NCBI RefSeq assembly: GCF_001591645.1
Contig: NZ_BCVH01000002.1
Span: 62,001-126,000 of the forward strand
Source: Robertmurraya korlensis NBRC 107688
GTDB taxonomy: Bacteria > Bacillota > Bacilli > Bacillales > Cytobacillaceae
DNA: 64,000 bases
Reading direction: 5' to 3'
The position numbers and the translations under genes are program-made. Shown here piece after piece: positions 1 to 8,613 of this stretch (position 1 is its first letter; every line of letters starts with the position of its first letter). The notes beneath the pieces were generated by a model. It did not search any database and was not told where the DNA came from. It worked only from the letters and a program-made list of their open reading frames with translations.

Positions 1-413
1 GAAGGTGCTAGAGTTCCTCCAGAACTCCCACTCCCTTGTTCCTGAGAGGCTCCCTCTGAAGCATTTGCTTGATCCTGAAGCTCTTTTTTCACTTCCGTTG
101 CTGCATCGAAAATCGAGGTGATTAAATCAACCCTATTTTCATTGGTTTCCTTTTTCATATAATAGACATCTTGAACACCGTCTCCAGCTTCTTCTCTCTT
201 CTTTTCAGTACTTTCCTTATCAGAAATGGTTACTGGAGATCGTACGGTTTGATTCGCAATGGAAAACAAGCGCAAATCCATCTTTTCTGGCTTAACATTG
301 GTAAACATGGAGGCATAAAGGACTAAGCCAAGTACGAGGAATAACAAGACCCGAAAAATTCGTATATCGAGTAAGCCTCTAATTTTCATCAACTGTTGTT
401 GAATCTTTTCCAC
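1..413 (-). CDS. pgpH: Cyclic-di-AMP phosphodiesterase PgpH, 5' part only
   Basis: N-terminal part of a protein that runs off the window's left edge. The start is taken as GTG at 413, preceded by GGAGGAG at good spacing; an ATG eight codons later lacks such a site. The visible 137 residues show a short charged leader, one membrane segment (about residues 15-33) and then an outside region containing NVKPEKMDLR and TVRSPVTI, which match the extracytoplasmic part of 7TM-HD proteins (YqfF/PgpH). The family hydrolyses c-di-AMP through a C-terminal HD domain that is not in this window. A low-complexity Gly/Ser stretch lies at the edge. The position directly downstream of phoH is the same as for B. 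subtilis yqfF, which supports the call. Confidence 0.85.
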   Translation of the reverse strand, partial: MEKIQQQLMKIRGLLDIRIFRVLLFLVLGLVLYASMFTNVKPEKMDLRLFSIANQTVRSPVTISDKESTEKKREEAGDGVQDVYYMKKETNENRVDLITSIFDAATEVKKELQDQANASEGASQEQGSGSSGGTLAP

Positions 414-550
414 TCTGACTCTCCTCCAATTCTTTTCTTTTAACAGAATTAAATCCACATATGTAAAATGATAACAGTTTTTTAATCAGGATGCATCTTT
501 TTATAGGAATGGCAGATACGGCATCAGAGAACACTTGCTTAATGACAAGA

Positions 551-580
551 AAAAACCGTTCGAGTTTCGCGAACGGTTTA
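551..580 (-). terminator. Rho-independent terminator at the end of phoH
   Basis: A 10-bp perfect stem (AAACCGTTCG at 553-562 against CGAACGGTTT at 570-579) is followed on the minus strand by a run of T. The phoH stop codon lies inside the stem. It separates phoH from pgpH, so pgpH is expressed by readthrough or from a promoter in 414-550. Confidence 0.8.
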
Positions 581-1543
581 TTCTTTGGATTGTACATCGT
601 ACGCTTGAATGATTCGGCCTACTAGAGGATGTCTAACCACATCGCTCTGTTCTAAATGGATAATGGAAATACCCTTTACTGTAGAGAGAATAGACTCCGC
701 TGTGATCAAACCTGATTTTACACCTTTTGGTAAGTCGATTTGTGTTTGATCACCTGTAATGACCATTTTCGAACCAAATCCAAGTCGCGTTAAGAACATT
801 TTCATCTGTGCCTGAGTTGTGTTTTGAGCTTCATCTAAAATGACAAAAGCGTCATCTAATGTTCTTCCCCTCATATACGCTAGAGGAGCAATTTCAATAG
901 TCCCGCGTTCAATTAACCGCTGGGTATGCTCCGTACCTAAGATATCATGGAGCGCATCATATAATGGACGTAGATACGGATCAACCTTTTCCTTTAAGTC
1001 CCCTGGTAAAAATCCAAGACTTTCTCCCGCTTCAACAGCTGGTCTCGTTAAAATGATTCGTTTGACATTTCCATTTTTCAATGCATTTACAGCCATGACT
1101 ACCGCTAAATATGTTTTTCCCGTACCTGCAGGGCCAATGCCAAAGACGAGATCATGTTTCTTCATTGCCAATAAATACTGCTGCTGACCAAGAGTTTTCA
1201 CACGAATGGACTTGCCTTTGGCATTTTTCGTAATTTCCTCTTCATAGATGTCTTTAAAGTATTCCAATGTACCTTTTTTAGACATTAGAATGGCATACAT
1301 GACATCTCGCCCGCTAATATTAATGCCTTTTCGAATAACGTAGAGTAGATTGCTAATAATACTCGTCACCAATTCAACATTTTCAGGTGAACCAGATACA
1401 CTAACTGTTTCCCCTCTAGTTACAATCGATACACCGAGTTCCTGCTCAATCATTTTAATATGTGCGTCAGAATTACCTAATAGAGCGATTGCTTCATTTG
1501 GATTTTCGAGATTTACACTAATTGTTTTTAGTTCTTCTGTCAT
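578..1543 (-). CDS. phoH: PhoH-family ATPase (KH-like domain plus P-loop)
   Basis: 321 residues, the usual length for PhoH-like proteins of Bacillaceae. The N-terminal ~110 residues form the KH-like RNA-binding region. The PhoH ATPase domain follows, with Walker A GPAGTGKT near residues 137-144 and Walker B ILDEAQ near 235-240. The family is linked to RNA metabolism (it is often encoded near ybeY and era), but its exact role in Bacillus is unsettled. The ATG overlaps the stop of yqfD by four bases, so the two are translationally coupled. A terminator overlaps its own stop. Confidence 0.93.
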   Translation of the reverse strand: MTEELKTISVNLENPNEAIALLGNSDAHIKMIEQELGVSIVTRGETVSVSGSPENVELVTSIISNLLYVIRKGINISGRDVMYAILMSKKGTLEYFKDIYEEEITKNAKGKSIRVKTLGQQQYLLAMKKHDLVFGIGPAGTGKTYLAVVMAVNALKNGNVKRIILTRPAVEAGESLGFLPGDLKEKVDPYLRPLYDALHDILGTEHTQRLIERGTIEIAPLAYMRGRTLDDAFVILDEAQNTTQAQMKMFLTRLGFGSKMVITGDQTQIDLPKGVKSGLITAESILSTVKGISIIHLEQSDVVRHPLVGRIIQAYDVQSKE

Positions 1544-2733
1544 TCCGAGTCTCCTTGAGTAATTGGTTGAGGTTCTGCAATATTTTCAATTACTTGAAAA
1601 TGAACAATTAAGTTAACTTTACCATTCTTGACCAATTGGCGCAAAACTTTTTCCCCTTTTATTTTAGCATCTTCAGGTAAGAGACTTTTTATATCTTTTC
1701 TAGCCATTTCTCTTGCGACAGTATATGCTTGTTTTTCCGTATATACCCTTGTCTCATTTTCACTTTCTCGAATAGTAGACTGTTGGTAAGAAACGGGCAA
1801 ATTCCATTTTAAAAATTTAATTGGCTTATTATTTTCCTCTGTAACCGATTCTTTATACTCGACTTTCCCAAATCCCCAAACAGGAATTTTAATGTTCCCT
1901 ATAGTAATGGCATGTTTTCTTGTCTCATTACCTGTGTACACTTGGAAATTCGTTGACAAAGGAAGGTCCACTTCAGTCCAATACCAAGTTTCCCCTAACA
2001 CCTCTCCCCTCGCTGGAACCAACTGTTCCTCTCCTTCCCTTCCTATAGCACCTGATACTAATACTTCCCCTGGAGAAACAACTTCATGAAGAGAAACCAA
2101 AGGCTTACCTTCTTCAACAAAATAATCAACGATTGTTGCTTTCTTTTTTGCAACTAAGTTTTGTGGACCAAACTCCTCCTGCTTTTCAGGTTCGTTTTTT
2201 TCGACTACTTGTAAATGGTAGGTTGTCCCCTGTAACTCCACTCCAATCCACGTTAGTTCATCCATACTTTCTGTAATCGATTTTTGTATGGCTTCCGGAG
2301 TGCCTAAGGACCACTGAAATTTCCCCTTTTTGACTCCTATTTCATCGAGTGTTTTACGTATCTTGTACTCTGTAGCTGGATCAGCCCCTTTAATTTCTAT
2401 ACCCCATACCATGTTTGAAAGCAAGGTAATGACTACTAAGAATAGAAAAGCACCGATAAAAAAACCCATATTTTTGATTGCTCTTTTTATTAGAAAAGGA
2501 AGGCCTGTCCGGCGTTGGAACTCAATTTTACAACCTGAGTTCCTAACAACCTTTCTAATTTTATGGGCATCCTCCACTTTTATCTCAAAGCTCATGGCGT
2601 GAACGCCATGACGCTTTACTTTCCAGATTGAAACCTGCTCTCTTGTTAGCGTGTTAATAAACCTTTCAAGGCCTTTTCCTGTCACCTTTACTGATACCAT
2701 TCCTGAATAGTAGTAAATCCATTGGTTCTTCAT
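1540..2733 (-). CDS. yqfD: Sporulation protein YqfD
   Basis: 397 residues matching the YqfD sporulation family in length and layout: a soluble N-terminal ~85 residues, a single membrane segment (about 90-110, followed by VWGIEIKG), and a large C-terminal part presumably outside the membrane. An AAGGAGG site precedes the ATG. It follows yqfC and overlaps phoH by four bases. In B. subtilis the yqfCD pair is a SigE-controlled mother-cell operon; the molecular function is not known. The sequence itself shows only the family, the membrane anchor and the pairing. Confidence 0.9.
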   Translation of the reverse strand: MKNQWIYYYSGMVSVKVTGKGLERFINTLTREQVSIWKVKRHGVHAMSFEIKVEDAHKIRKVVRNSGCKIEFQRRTGLPFLIKRAIKNMGFFIGAFLFLVVITLLSNMVWGIEIKGADPATEYKIRKTLDEIGVKKGKFQWSLGTPEAIQKSITESMDELTWIGVELQGTTYHLQVVEKNEPEKQEEFGPQNLVAKKKATIVDYFVEEGKPLVSLHEVVSPGEVLVSGAIGREGEEQLVPARGEVLGETWYWTEVDLPLSTNFQVYTGNETRKHAITIGNIKIPVWGFGKVEYKESVTEENNKPIKFLKWNLPVSYQQSTIRESENETRVYTEKQAYTVAREMARKDIKSLLPEDAKIKGEKVLRQLVKNGKVNLIVHFQVIENIAEPQPITQGDSE

Positions 2734-2776
2734 ATTCTGCCTCCTTACCTTTCAGACGAAATAAATCAATAAATTC

Positions 2777-3061
2777 TTATTCTTCAAGATAAATAACCTG
2801 TTCAATTTTCCCTTCTAGTAGAATCTCCTCTGGAAGTATCGTCTTTATGACAAATGCCTTGCCCTTTATTAACAACTGCCCTTGCTTTAAAAGCAGTCTA
2901 AGCTCTTTCTCTGAGAAAGTGAGTAATCCGCGGTGGTTCTCAATATAGATATGGATTTGACCAATCATTGTAATGCGGGGTAAATCCATCATGACATCTT
3001 GTGGAAGATCCATTGTTTGGGTCATCCAGCTTCTTACACGTTGCCCCCACCTTTTAGCCAT
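2777..3061 (-). CDS. yqfC: Sporulation protein YqfC
   Basis: 94 residues starting MAKRWGQ. An upstream in-frame ATG at 3082 was not used because it has no ribosome site, whereas AAAGGGGG lies about 10 bases before the chosen ATG. Conserved family blocks such as DLPRITMIGQ and IENHRGLL are present. No membrane segment or catalytic motif is visible. It pairs with yqfD downstream. The SD sits in the descending arm of the terminator of the preceding transcription unit, which is unusual. The function is unknown beyond its association with sporulation. Confidence 0.9.
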   Translation of the reverse strand: MAKRWGQRVRSWMTQTMDLPQDVMMDLPRITMIGQIHIYIENHRGLLTFSEKELRLLLKQGQLLIKGKAFVIKTILPEEILLEGKIEQVIYLEE

Positions 3062-3111
3062 AAAAAAAGAACCCCCTTTCATCTCATATTTATGAAATGA
3101 ATGGGGGTTCT
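3062..3111 (-). terminator. Terminator after yqfB, overlapping the yqfC SD
   Basis: AGAACCCCC (3068-3076) pairs with GGGGGTTCT (3103-3111), with a second stem TTTCAT/ATGAAA inside. On the minus strand the descending arm runs into seven T and then directly into the yqfC ATG. The GGGGG of that arm is also the yqfC SD, so folding would both end the upstream transcript and hide the yqfC ribosome site. Confidence 0.75.
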
Positions 3112-3141
3112 AGCACTACTTTTTAAGTATCCAACTGTGTT

Positions 3142-3627
3142 TTAGTAGCGTGAATTCGTTCTTTTTCGATGATAAACCTGTTTTGCTTTAGGTGGGCCAA
3201 GAATTTCTGACCAAATAACCGCATCCCTTAGGGTCTGACTAGAAACTTTGAGATCATTTGTGACTTTTACTCCAGATTCCATTCTTGGCTGATTTAATCT
3301 TCCTGTTGTTTGACGTTCCACCCTTGTGTTACTAACAGACTGTTCATTTTGAACTGTTCTTTTTTGCACCCGACTGGTGCTCACCTTTTGTTGCTGTATA
3401 GGCTCTTTTTTCTCCATTTGTGGACGTTCAAGCTTTTGTTTAATTTCTCCAAAATCAAAATCAATGATAGGTTTTGATTTCTCAGTGGTTGGTCCAGGGA
3501 GGAAAGGTTTTGGTTGTTTCCGCTTTTGACGGTCCTCTTCTCCCGTTCCCTTCATCTGTTTATAGAAGGAAGAAATAATCCCGATTAATACGACTAAAAT
3601 AAAGGGATTTTCCAATAGAAATTGCAA
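3142..3627 (-). CDS. yqfB: YqfB-like membrane-anchored protein downstream of floA
   Basis: 161 residues, TTG start preceded by GGAGGTG at seven bases. One N-terminal membrane segment (about residues 5-22) is followed by a long, polar, Lys/Gln/Arg-rich region that looks disordered. Only the last ~30 residues (around LRDAVIWSEILGPPKAK) look conserved. It sits directly downstream of yqeZ-floA, as yqfB does in B. subtilis, and a terminator follows it. Identity rests mainly on position and layout; the function is unknown, with a role near FloA microdomains an inference from the operon only. Confidence 0.7.
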   Translation of the reverse strand: MQFLLENPFILVVLIGIISSFYKQMKGTGEEDRQKRKQPKPFLPGPTTEKSKPIIDFDFGEIKQKLERPQMEKKEPIQQQKVSTSRVQKRTVQNEQSVSNTRVERQTTGRLNQPRMESGVKVTNDLKVSSQTLRDAVIWSEILGPPKAKQVYHRKRTNSRY

Positions 3628-3663
3628 AGATGGACACCTCCTTGCTTTACGTCAGCAGTCGTA

Positions 3664-4653
3664 TTATTTTGTATCTTTATTTCCGTCTGGTTTCCCAATT
3701 GAATCTCTCATGCTTGTGTCAGCCGAAATATTTTGGATATTTAAATAATCCATGACACCAATCTTCCCAGAAGTTAATGCCTCTGACATAGCAAGCGGTA
3801 CCTTCGCTTCTGCTTCCACTACTTTTGCTCTCATTTCTTCAACGCGTGCTTTCATTTCCTGCTCTTGTGCTACTGCCATTGCTCTTCGTTCTTCCGCTTT
3901 TGCTTGAGCAATCTTTTTATCCGCTTCTGCTTGTTCCGTTTGTAATTCTGCACCGATATTCTTTCCGATATCAACATCCGCAATATCAATCGACAGAATT
4001 TCAAATGCTGTACCCGCATCTAAGCCTTTTGATAAAACGGTTTGCGAGATCCTATCTGGATTTTCTAACACTTTTTTATGATTATCAGAGGAACCAATTG
4101 TTGAAACAATCCCTTCGCCAACACGAGCAACAATCGTTTCCTCCCCGGCACCACCGACTAATCGGTCGATATTTGCACGAACGGTAATTCTTGCTTTGGC
4201 TTTTACCTCAATCCCGTCCATAGCTACCCCAGCAATAAATGGAGTTTCAATCACCTTTGGATTTACACTCATCTGTACAGCCTCTAACACATCACGACCA
4301 GCTAAATCAATCGCTGCCGCACGTTCGAAAGACAATTCGATATTGGCACGATGAGCAGCAATTAATGCATTGACAACTCTATCTACATTACCACCTGCTA
4401 AGTAATGGCTTTCTAGTTGATTGGTTGTAACGTCTAAACCAGCTTTATGTGCCTTAATTAAAGGGTTGATTACCCTACTTGGAATAACTCGGCGTAATCT
4501 CATCCCTATCAGCGTAAAAATGCTTACCTTTACACCCGCTGCAAGTGCTGAAATCCAGAGCATGACTGGTACAAAAGTTAGCAGTACCGATAATAAAATT
4601 ATTCCCAACACAACTAATACGACAACAAATATCGTTCCTGATCCTAAAATCAT
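3664..4653 (-). CDS. floA: Flotillin-like protein FloA
   Basis: 329 residues, typical for FloA (YqfA). A hydrophobic hairpin at residues ~5-36 anchors it to the membrane, the SPFH/flotillin domain follows, and the Ala/Glu/Lys-rich region ~236-290 predicts a coiled coil for oligomer formation. Bacterial flotillins scaffold functional membrane microdomains and affect membrane fluidity and signalling. The ATG overlaps the yqeZ stop (ATGA), giving tight coupling with the NfeD-type protease, the classical nfeD-flotillin pairing. Confidence 0.95.
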   Translation of the reverse strand: MILGSGTIFVVVLVVLGIILLSVLLTFVPVMLWISALAAGVKVSIFTLIGMRLRRVIPSRVINPLIKAHKAGLDVTTNQLESHYLAGGNVDRVVNALIAAHRANIELSFERAAAIDLAGRDVLEAVQMSVNPKVIETPFIAGVAMDGIEVKAKARITVRANIDRLVGGAGEETIVARVGEGIVSTIGSSDNHKKVLENPDRISQTVLSKGLDAGTAFEILSIDIADVDIGKNIGAELQTEQAEADKKIAQAKAEERRAMAVAQEQEMKARVEEMRAKVVEAEAKVPLAMSEALTSGKIGVMDYLNIQNISADTSMRDSIGKPDGNKDTK

Positions 4654-5990
4654 TCTTTTTCCTCCTTAGACATTGATTCAGTTATCTCTCTAACAACAAT
4701 TCTAGCCCCTTCAGTTTTTACAACCTTTACCCTTTTATCCTTTGCAATAAAGTTCCCCTCACTAACAACATCCATTCGCTCATCATCTAAAACAATGGTA
4801 CCAGCTGGACGTAATGCCGTAAGAGTGATCCCCTCTTTCCCTACGATCTCCGGTCGATTTTTATTTGAAACATAACCGGCTTCGCTTTTGGTGGAATCCG
4901 TTAGAATAATCCTTTTAAAGAATTTCATCTTTTTACCAAACACCTTTACCATTAAGATAGATGCCAACACTGAAATACTTAATGCAATAAGAATCGAAAT
5001 TCCCATATGAACCACATTATCCGTCGCTAGAAACAGACTTCCTAATATGGCCGCTAGTCCAAAAATACCTGCAATTCCTCCCGGAAGAAACAACTCTAAT
5101 AGCAGTAATCCGATTCCGATAACAAATAGGATTAGTGTTTCAAAACCAGCTAAACCAGCCACTAAGTGTCCGTAGAAGAATAAAAGCAACGATGAAAGTC
5201 CCATAAACCCTGGTATACCAAAACCTGGCGAATATAGCTCTAAAATTAATCCAAGACTACCAATCGATAGCAAAATTGGAACAACGACGGGATGTGTAAT
5301 AAAACGTGCAATTTTTTCAGCGAAACTCTCTTCTACATCTAATAGTTTGGCATCTGAAAGGCCAAGTGTTGTAAGTAAATCCTTTAGGCTAGAAACCGTC
5401 CCTTCAGAATATCCTACTTCCTCTGCCTGATCTGCAGTTAATGTAAGCAACTTTCCTGTTGGGGCACCATACTCAGGTAAGTCTATTTCACGATCAGCCA
5501 TCGCTAATGCATATATAGGATCACGACCGCTTTGTTCTGCAGCGGCTTTCATGGCACTCAACCAGTAGGATTGTGCTTTTTCATCAGCTGCATTTCCTGC
5601 TTGGTCTATAACAGCAGCAGACCCAATGGTTGCACTAGGAACCATATATATTTCATCCATATTAAGTGAAATATATGCTCCCGCTGATAATGCTTGATTA
5701 TCTACAAAGGCAATTGTTTTTACTTTGGTCGCCGATAATAATTGGCCGATCTTTCCTGCAGCATCAACGGCACCACCTGGCGTATTGATTGTAAAAATGA
5801 TTGCATTTGCATTTGCATCCTCCGCCTCTTTTACCGCACGCGATAAGAAGGCGTATAGACCTTTCTCCACTGTTTCTTCTACAGGTACTATATAGACAAC
5901 TTCGCTCTGTGCGCCTCCTTTAAGCGGAAAGATCGACAATATACCCACGATAAAAAACGAAATGACCATGACCCATCGACAAAGCTTCAC
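4650..5990 (-). CDS. yqeZ: NfeD-family membrane serine protease YqeZ
   Basis: 446 residues, GTG start after GGAGGG. A signal-like N-terminal hydrophobic segment (~8-25) is followed by a ClpP-class protease domain in which LSAGAYIS carries the probable nucleophile Ser102. A block of several membrane helices follows (about 225-350), then a C-terminal NfeD OB-fold (~385-440). NfeD1b proteins pair with flotillins; here the stop overlaps the floA start by four bases. It is transcribed after yqeY, from which a terminator at 6091-6116 separates it. Confidence 0.92.
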   Translation of the reverse strand: MKLCRWVMVISFFIVGILSIFPLKGGAQSEVVYIVPVEETVEKGLYAFLSRAVKEAEDANANAIIFTINTPGGAVDAAGKIGQLLSATKVKTIAFVDNQALSAGAYISLNMDEIYMVPSATIGSAAVIDQAGNAADEKAQSYWLSAMKAAAEQSGRDPIYALAMADREIDLPEYGAPTGKLLTLTADQAEEVGYSEGTVSSLKDLLTTLGLSDAKLLDVEESFAEKIARFITHPVVVPILLSIGSLGLILELYSPGFGIPGFMGLSSLLLFFYGHLVAGLAGFETLILFVIGIGLLLLELFLPGGIAGIFGLAAILGSLFLATDNVVHMGISILIALSISVLASILMVKVFGKKMKFFKRIILTDSTKSEAGYVSNKNRPEIVGKEGITLTALRPAGTIVLDDERMDVVSEGNFIAKDKRVKVVKTEGARIVVREITESMSKEEKE

Positions 5991-6086
5991 CCATTTCCCT
6001 CCTTCCTTGACTGATGCATAGTTTGTATACGGATGACTTGCGAAAAGGTTTCAAATCAAAAGCAGTTTCCCTGTATAAAGTATATG

Positions 6087-6118
6087 TAAAAAGACTGCAG
6101 TATAGCCTGCAGTCTTTA
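6087..6118 (-). terminator. Terminator after yqeY
   Basis: AAGACTGCAG (6091-6100) and CTGCAGTCTT (6107-6116) form a 10-bp stem with a six-base loop. On the minus strand a T run follows. It closes the rpsU-yqeY unit before yqeZ. Confidence 0.8.
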
Positions 6119-6129
6119 AAGCATGTTTA

Positions 6130-6573
6130 TTATGAAAGGTGTTGTTGTACAAGTTTATTAACAAGTGATCCGTCAGCCTTACCTTTTACTTTAGGCATAA
6201 GTACTGCCATCACTTTTCCCATCTCAGCCTTTGTAGAAGCACCTGTTTCTAATATTGCCGCTTTCACTATATCGGAAAGTTCCTCTTCCGTTAGCTGTGT
6301 TGGCATATATTCGACTATATACGATAATTCAGTACGTAGTTTCTCAACTAGGTCATCACGACCTGCTTTTTCAAATTCATGGAGGGAATCTTTGCGTTGC
6401 TTAACTTCGCGAGAAAGGACAGTTAACTCTTCGTTTTCAGATAAATCCTGGCCAGTTTTAATAGCTTCATTTTGCAACGAAGCCTTGACCATCCGAATAA
6501 CGGAAAGTTTATCTTTTTCTTTGTTTTTCATCGCTTGCTTCATATCATTATTTAAACGCTCGAGAAGACTCAT
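6130..6573 (-). CDS. yqeY: GatB/YqeY domain protein
   Basis: 147 residues, the full family length, all helical by composition. The domain resembles the tail domain of GatB, the tRNA amidotransferase subunit, so tRNA binding is expected, but the biological role is not established. It follows rpsU by 14 bases in one operon, the widely conserved rpsU-yqeY arrangement. Recognisable segments are [18 protein letters not shown] and the C-terminal [12 protein letters not shown]. No catalytic residues are evident. Confidence 0.93.
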   Translation of the reverse strand: MSLLERLNNDMKQAMKNKEKDKLSVIRMVKASLQNEAIKTGQDLSENEELTVLSREVKQRKDSLHEFEKAGRDDLVEKLRTELSYIVEYMPTQLTEEELSDIVKAAILETGASTKAEMGKVMAVLMPKVKGKADGSLVNKLVQQHLS

Positions 6574-6587
6574 TTACACACCCTCTC

Positions 6588-6761
6588 TTACCACTTACGT
6601 TTTCTAGCAGCTTCAGACTTTTTCTTACGCTTTACGCTAGGCTTTTCGTAGAATTCGCGCTTTCTAGCTTCTTGTATAGTACCTGACTTAGATACAGTAC
6701 GTTTGAAGCGACGAAGAGCATCTTCAAGCGATTCGTTTTTACGAACAACGGTTTTAGACAT
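6588..6761 (-). CDS. rpsU: 30S ribosomal protein S21
   Basis: 57 residues starting [10 protein letters not shown], with GGAGGG before the ATG; longer in-frame extensions upstream were rejected because they cover that SD and are not part of S21. The very basic C-terminus ending in AARKRKW is diagnostic. S21 binds the 16S rRNA 3' region in the 30S subunit. A near-perfect SigA promoter lies at 6829-6857, and yqeY follows in the same transcript. Confidence 0.97.
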   Translation of the reverse strand: MSKTVVRKNESLEDALRRFKRTVSKSGTIQEARKREFYEKPSVKRKKKSEAARKRKW

Positions 6762-6803
6762 TCTCTTTCCCTCCCTCCGAACACAACACACTTACAACAA
6801 ACA

Positions 6804-6820
6804 ACATGGAAATTCCATGT
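6804..6820. repeat. Palindrome in the rpsU leader
   Basis: ACATGGAA-A-TTCCATGT is a perfect 8-bp inverted repeat with one central base. It lies between the rpsU promoter and the SD, so it would be in the 5' untranslated RNA as a short hairpin or at DNA level as an operator. No known regulator site was recognised. Confidence 0.6.
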
Positions 6821-6828
6821 ACTTTGCA

Positions 6829-6857
6829 ATTATAATATAACAGTTAAACAAGGTCAA
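6829..6857 (-). promoter_or_regulatory. SigA promoter of rpsU-yqeY
   Basis: On the minus strand TTGACC (6852-6857), a 17-base spacer and TATAAT (6829-6834). The match to consensus is excellent, as expected for a ribosomal protein gene. Confidence 0.85.
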
Positions 6858-6972
6858 CTGTAATTCGACTAGCTATCGTCCATTTATGAATAAATCTTTA
6901 AATTTATTTTTTATTTATTACTTAGCATGTCCCAGACACCTTTGCAATAAAGATGTAAAAGGAGGGAAAATC

Positions 6973-7896
6973 ATGGTAAGTGTTCTTTTATTTTGTATCT
7001 TTATCGCATTATTTATTTTTGGCATGACTATTTTACGGACCGGTTTATTTAACTTATCCGCAGATTCACTTAAAAGATGGCTTGTAAGATTAACTGATCG
7101 TACATGGAAGGGACTTTTAGCTTCTATTATCATTACAGGAGCTCTCCAAAGCAGCTCAGCTGTCATGGTTATGACGATAGGGTTGATTTCTGCTGGATTA
7201 TTAACGTTCAGGCAATCGATTGGAATTATACTAGGAACGAATATTGGGACAACCTTTACCACTGAATTTATCACATTCCAAATTGATTCCTTTCTTGTAC
7301 CAATGGCCATTATAGGTGCCTTACTAATCTTTATGAAAAATAAAAATGCTAATGCCTTTGGATTAATTCTTTTAGGAATGGCAACAGTTTTTTCAGCGAT
7401 GAGTGGCTTTAAATATCTAGCAAAACCTTTATCAAGTTTACCCATCATCCAACAACTGATCATTGATATGAATGAAAGCCACTTACTAAGCGTCGGAGTA
7501 GGAGCAGTCATCACAGCTCTCATTCACTCAAGCTCTGCAACAACAGGTATTATTATGGGGTTTTTATCAAGTCAATTACTGACGATTGGGGCAGGTATTG
7601 CAGTTATGCTTGGTGCAAATGTTGGGACATGTGTTACAGGCTATGTGGCCAGTATCGGAGGCGGAAGAGAGGCTCGTTTATGTGCTTATGCTCATATATG
7701 GTTAAATTTAATCGGGGTACTGGCATTTTTCCCCTTCATTGCTTATCTTGGTAGCATTGCAGGCAGCCTAGCTCAGGAACCTGATGTACAACTCGCTCAT
7801 ATAAGCGTACTGTTTAACGTAATTTCTTCGCTTCTGGTTCTTCCATTCGCGAACCATTTTGCTGCTTTAGTTATGAAATTTCATGGCAAAAAATAA
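6973..7896 (+). CDS. yqeW: Na/Pi-cotransporter II-type membrane protein YqeW
   Basis: 307 residues from ATG at 6973, preceded by AGGAGGG; upstream in-frame codons lack an SD. About eight hydrophobic segments and two repeated signature motifs, QSSSA (59-63) and HSSSA (185-189), are the duplicated QSS motifs of the NptA/PNaS family, where they line the substrate site. Sodium-coupled phosphate transport is the family function; the B. subtilis homologue is not characterised. It is the only plus-strand gene between rpsU and deoC, as in B. subtilis, and shares a bidirectional terminator with deoC. No C-terminal PhoU domain is present. Confidence 0.88.
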   Translation: MVSVLLFCIFIALFIFGMTILRTGLFNLSADSLKRWLVRLTDRTWKGLLASIIITGALQSSSAVMVMTIGLISAGLLTFRQSIGIILGTNIGTTFTTEFITFQIDSFLVPMAIIGALLIFMKNKNANAFGLILLGMATVFSAMSGFKYLAKPLSSLPIIQQLIIDMNESHLLSVGVGAVITALIHSSSATTGIIMGFLSSQLLTIGAGIAVMLGANVGTCVTGYVASIGGGREARLCAYAHIWLNLIGVLAFFPFIAYLGSIAGSLAQEPDVQLAHISVLFNVISSLLVLPFANHFAALVMKFHGKK

Positions 7897-7919
7897 AAAC
7901 ATGCCGGGGGCATGTTTTT
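7895..7919. terminator. Bidirectional terminator between yqeW and deoC
   Basis: AAAAACATGCC (7895-7905) pairs with GGCATGTTTTT (7909-7919), giving T tracts on both strands; it serves the converging yqeW and deoC transcripts. Confidence 0.85.
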
Positions 7920-7922
7920 ATT

Positions 7923-8594
7923 TTAATAGTCACTATCTGACACTAAGCCTTTTACAATAGCAATTCCTGAGCTAGCCCCAATACGAGTTGCACCAGCATC
8001 AATCATATTTTTTGCGTCTTCCGCGCTTCTTACTCCACCTGAAGCCTTTACACCAATGGTAGGACCAACTGTCTTGCGCATAAGTGCAATATCAGCAATC
8101 GTTGCTCCACCAGTTGAAAAACCTGTAGATGTTTTTACAAAATCAGTACCTGCACTTACAGCTAGTTTACATGCACGAACTTTTTCTTCTTCAGTTAAAA
8201 GAGATGTTTCAATTATTACCTTAGTTAATGCTTTGCCCTTTGCAGCGTTAACAACTGCTTGAATGTCTCTTTCTACTAATGTGTCATTTTTGTCCTTTAA
8301 GGCACCTATATTAATCACCATATCTACTTCGGTTGCACCATTTTCAATTGCATTCGTTGTTTCAAATGCTTTTGTTTCAGGAGTAGTAGCTCCTAACGGA
8401 AAACCGATCACTGTACAAACGTCCACACCTGTACCCTGTAGTAGCTCACTTACATAAGATACCCACGTTGGGTTCACACAAACGGAAGCAAATCGATATT
8501 CTTTTGCTTCAGCACATAATTGTTCAACCTGCTCTTTAGTTGCTTCTGCTTTTAACAAAGTGTGGTCAATCATTTTTGCGATTTCTTTCATCAT
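7923..8594 (-). CDS. deoC: Deoxyribose-phosphate aldolase
   Basis: 223 residues, the normal length. It cleaves 2-deoxyribose-5-phosphate to glyceraldehyde-3-phosphate and acetaldehyde in deoxynucleoside catabolism. The Schiff-base lysine is K154 in FVKTSTGF; the second catalytic lysine is K183 in VKASGGVR and the catalytic Asp is D91 in EVDMVINIG. It sits 19 bases downstream of mtaB and so probably reads through from the dnaK-region operon. It is not near nupC or pdp genes, unlike the B. subtilis deo operon. Confidence 0.96.
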   Translation of the reverse strand: MMKEIAKMIDHTLLKAEATKEQVEQLCAEAKEYRFASVCVNPTWVSYVSELLQGTGVDVCTVIGFPLGATTPETKAFETTNAIENGATEVDMVINIGALKDKNDTLVERDIQAVVNAAKGKALTKVIIETSLLTEEEKVRACKLAVSAGTDFVKTSTGFSTGGATIADIALMRKTVGPTIGVKASGGVRSAEDAKNMIDAGATRIGASSGIAIVKGLVSDSDY

Positions 8595-8613
8595 TTACAA
8601 CTCCAATTCAATA

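Noticed and set aside
379-597. 72-codon minus-strand frame between phoH and pgpH
   Set aside because: It spans the phoH terminator and the pgpH start, has no SD and no recognisable product; it is a chance frame.
6014-6607. 197-codon plus-strand frame over yqeY
   Set aside because: It lies opposite the well-supported yqeY and includes the yqeY terminator; Ser/Cys-rich composition is typical of an antisense frame.
6918-7523. 201-codon minus-strand frame over yqeW
   Set aside because: Antisense to the transporter gene with its conserved QSSSA motifs; no SD or homology.
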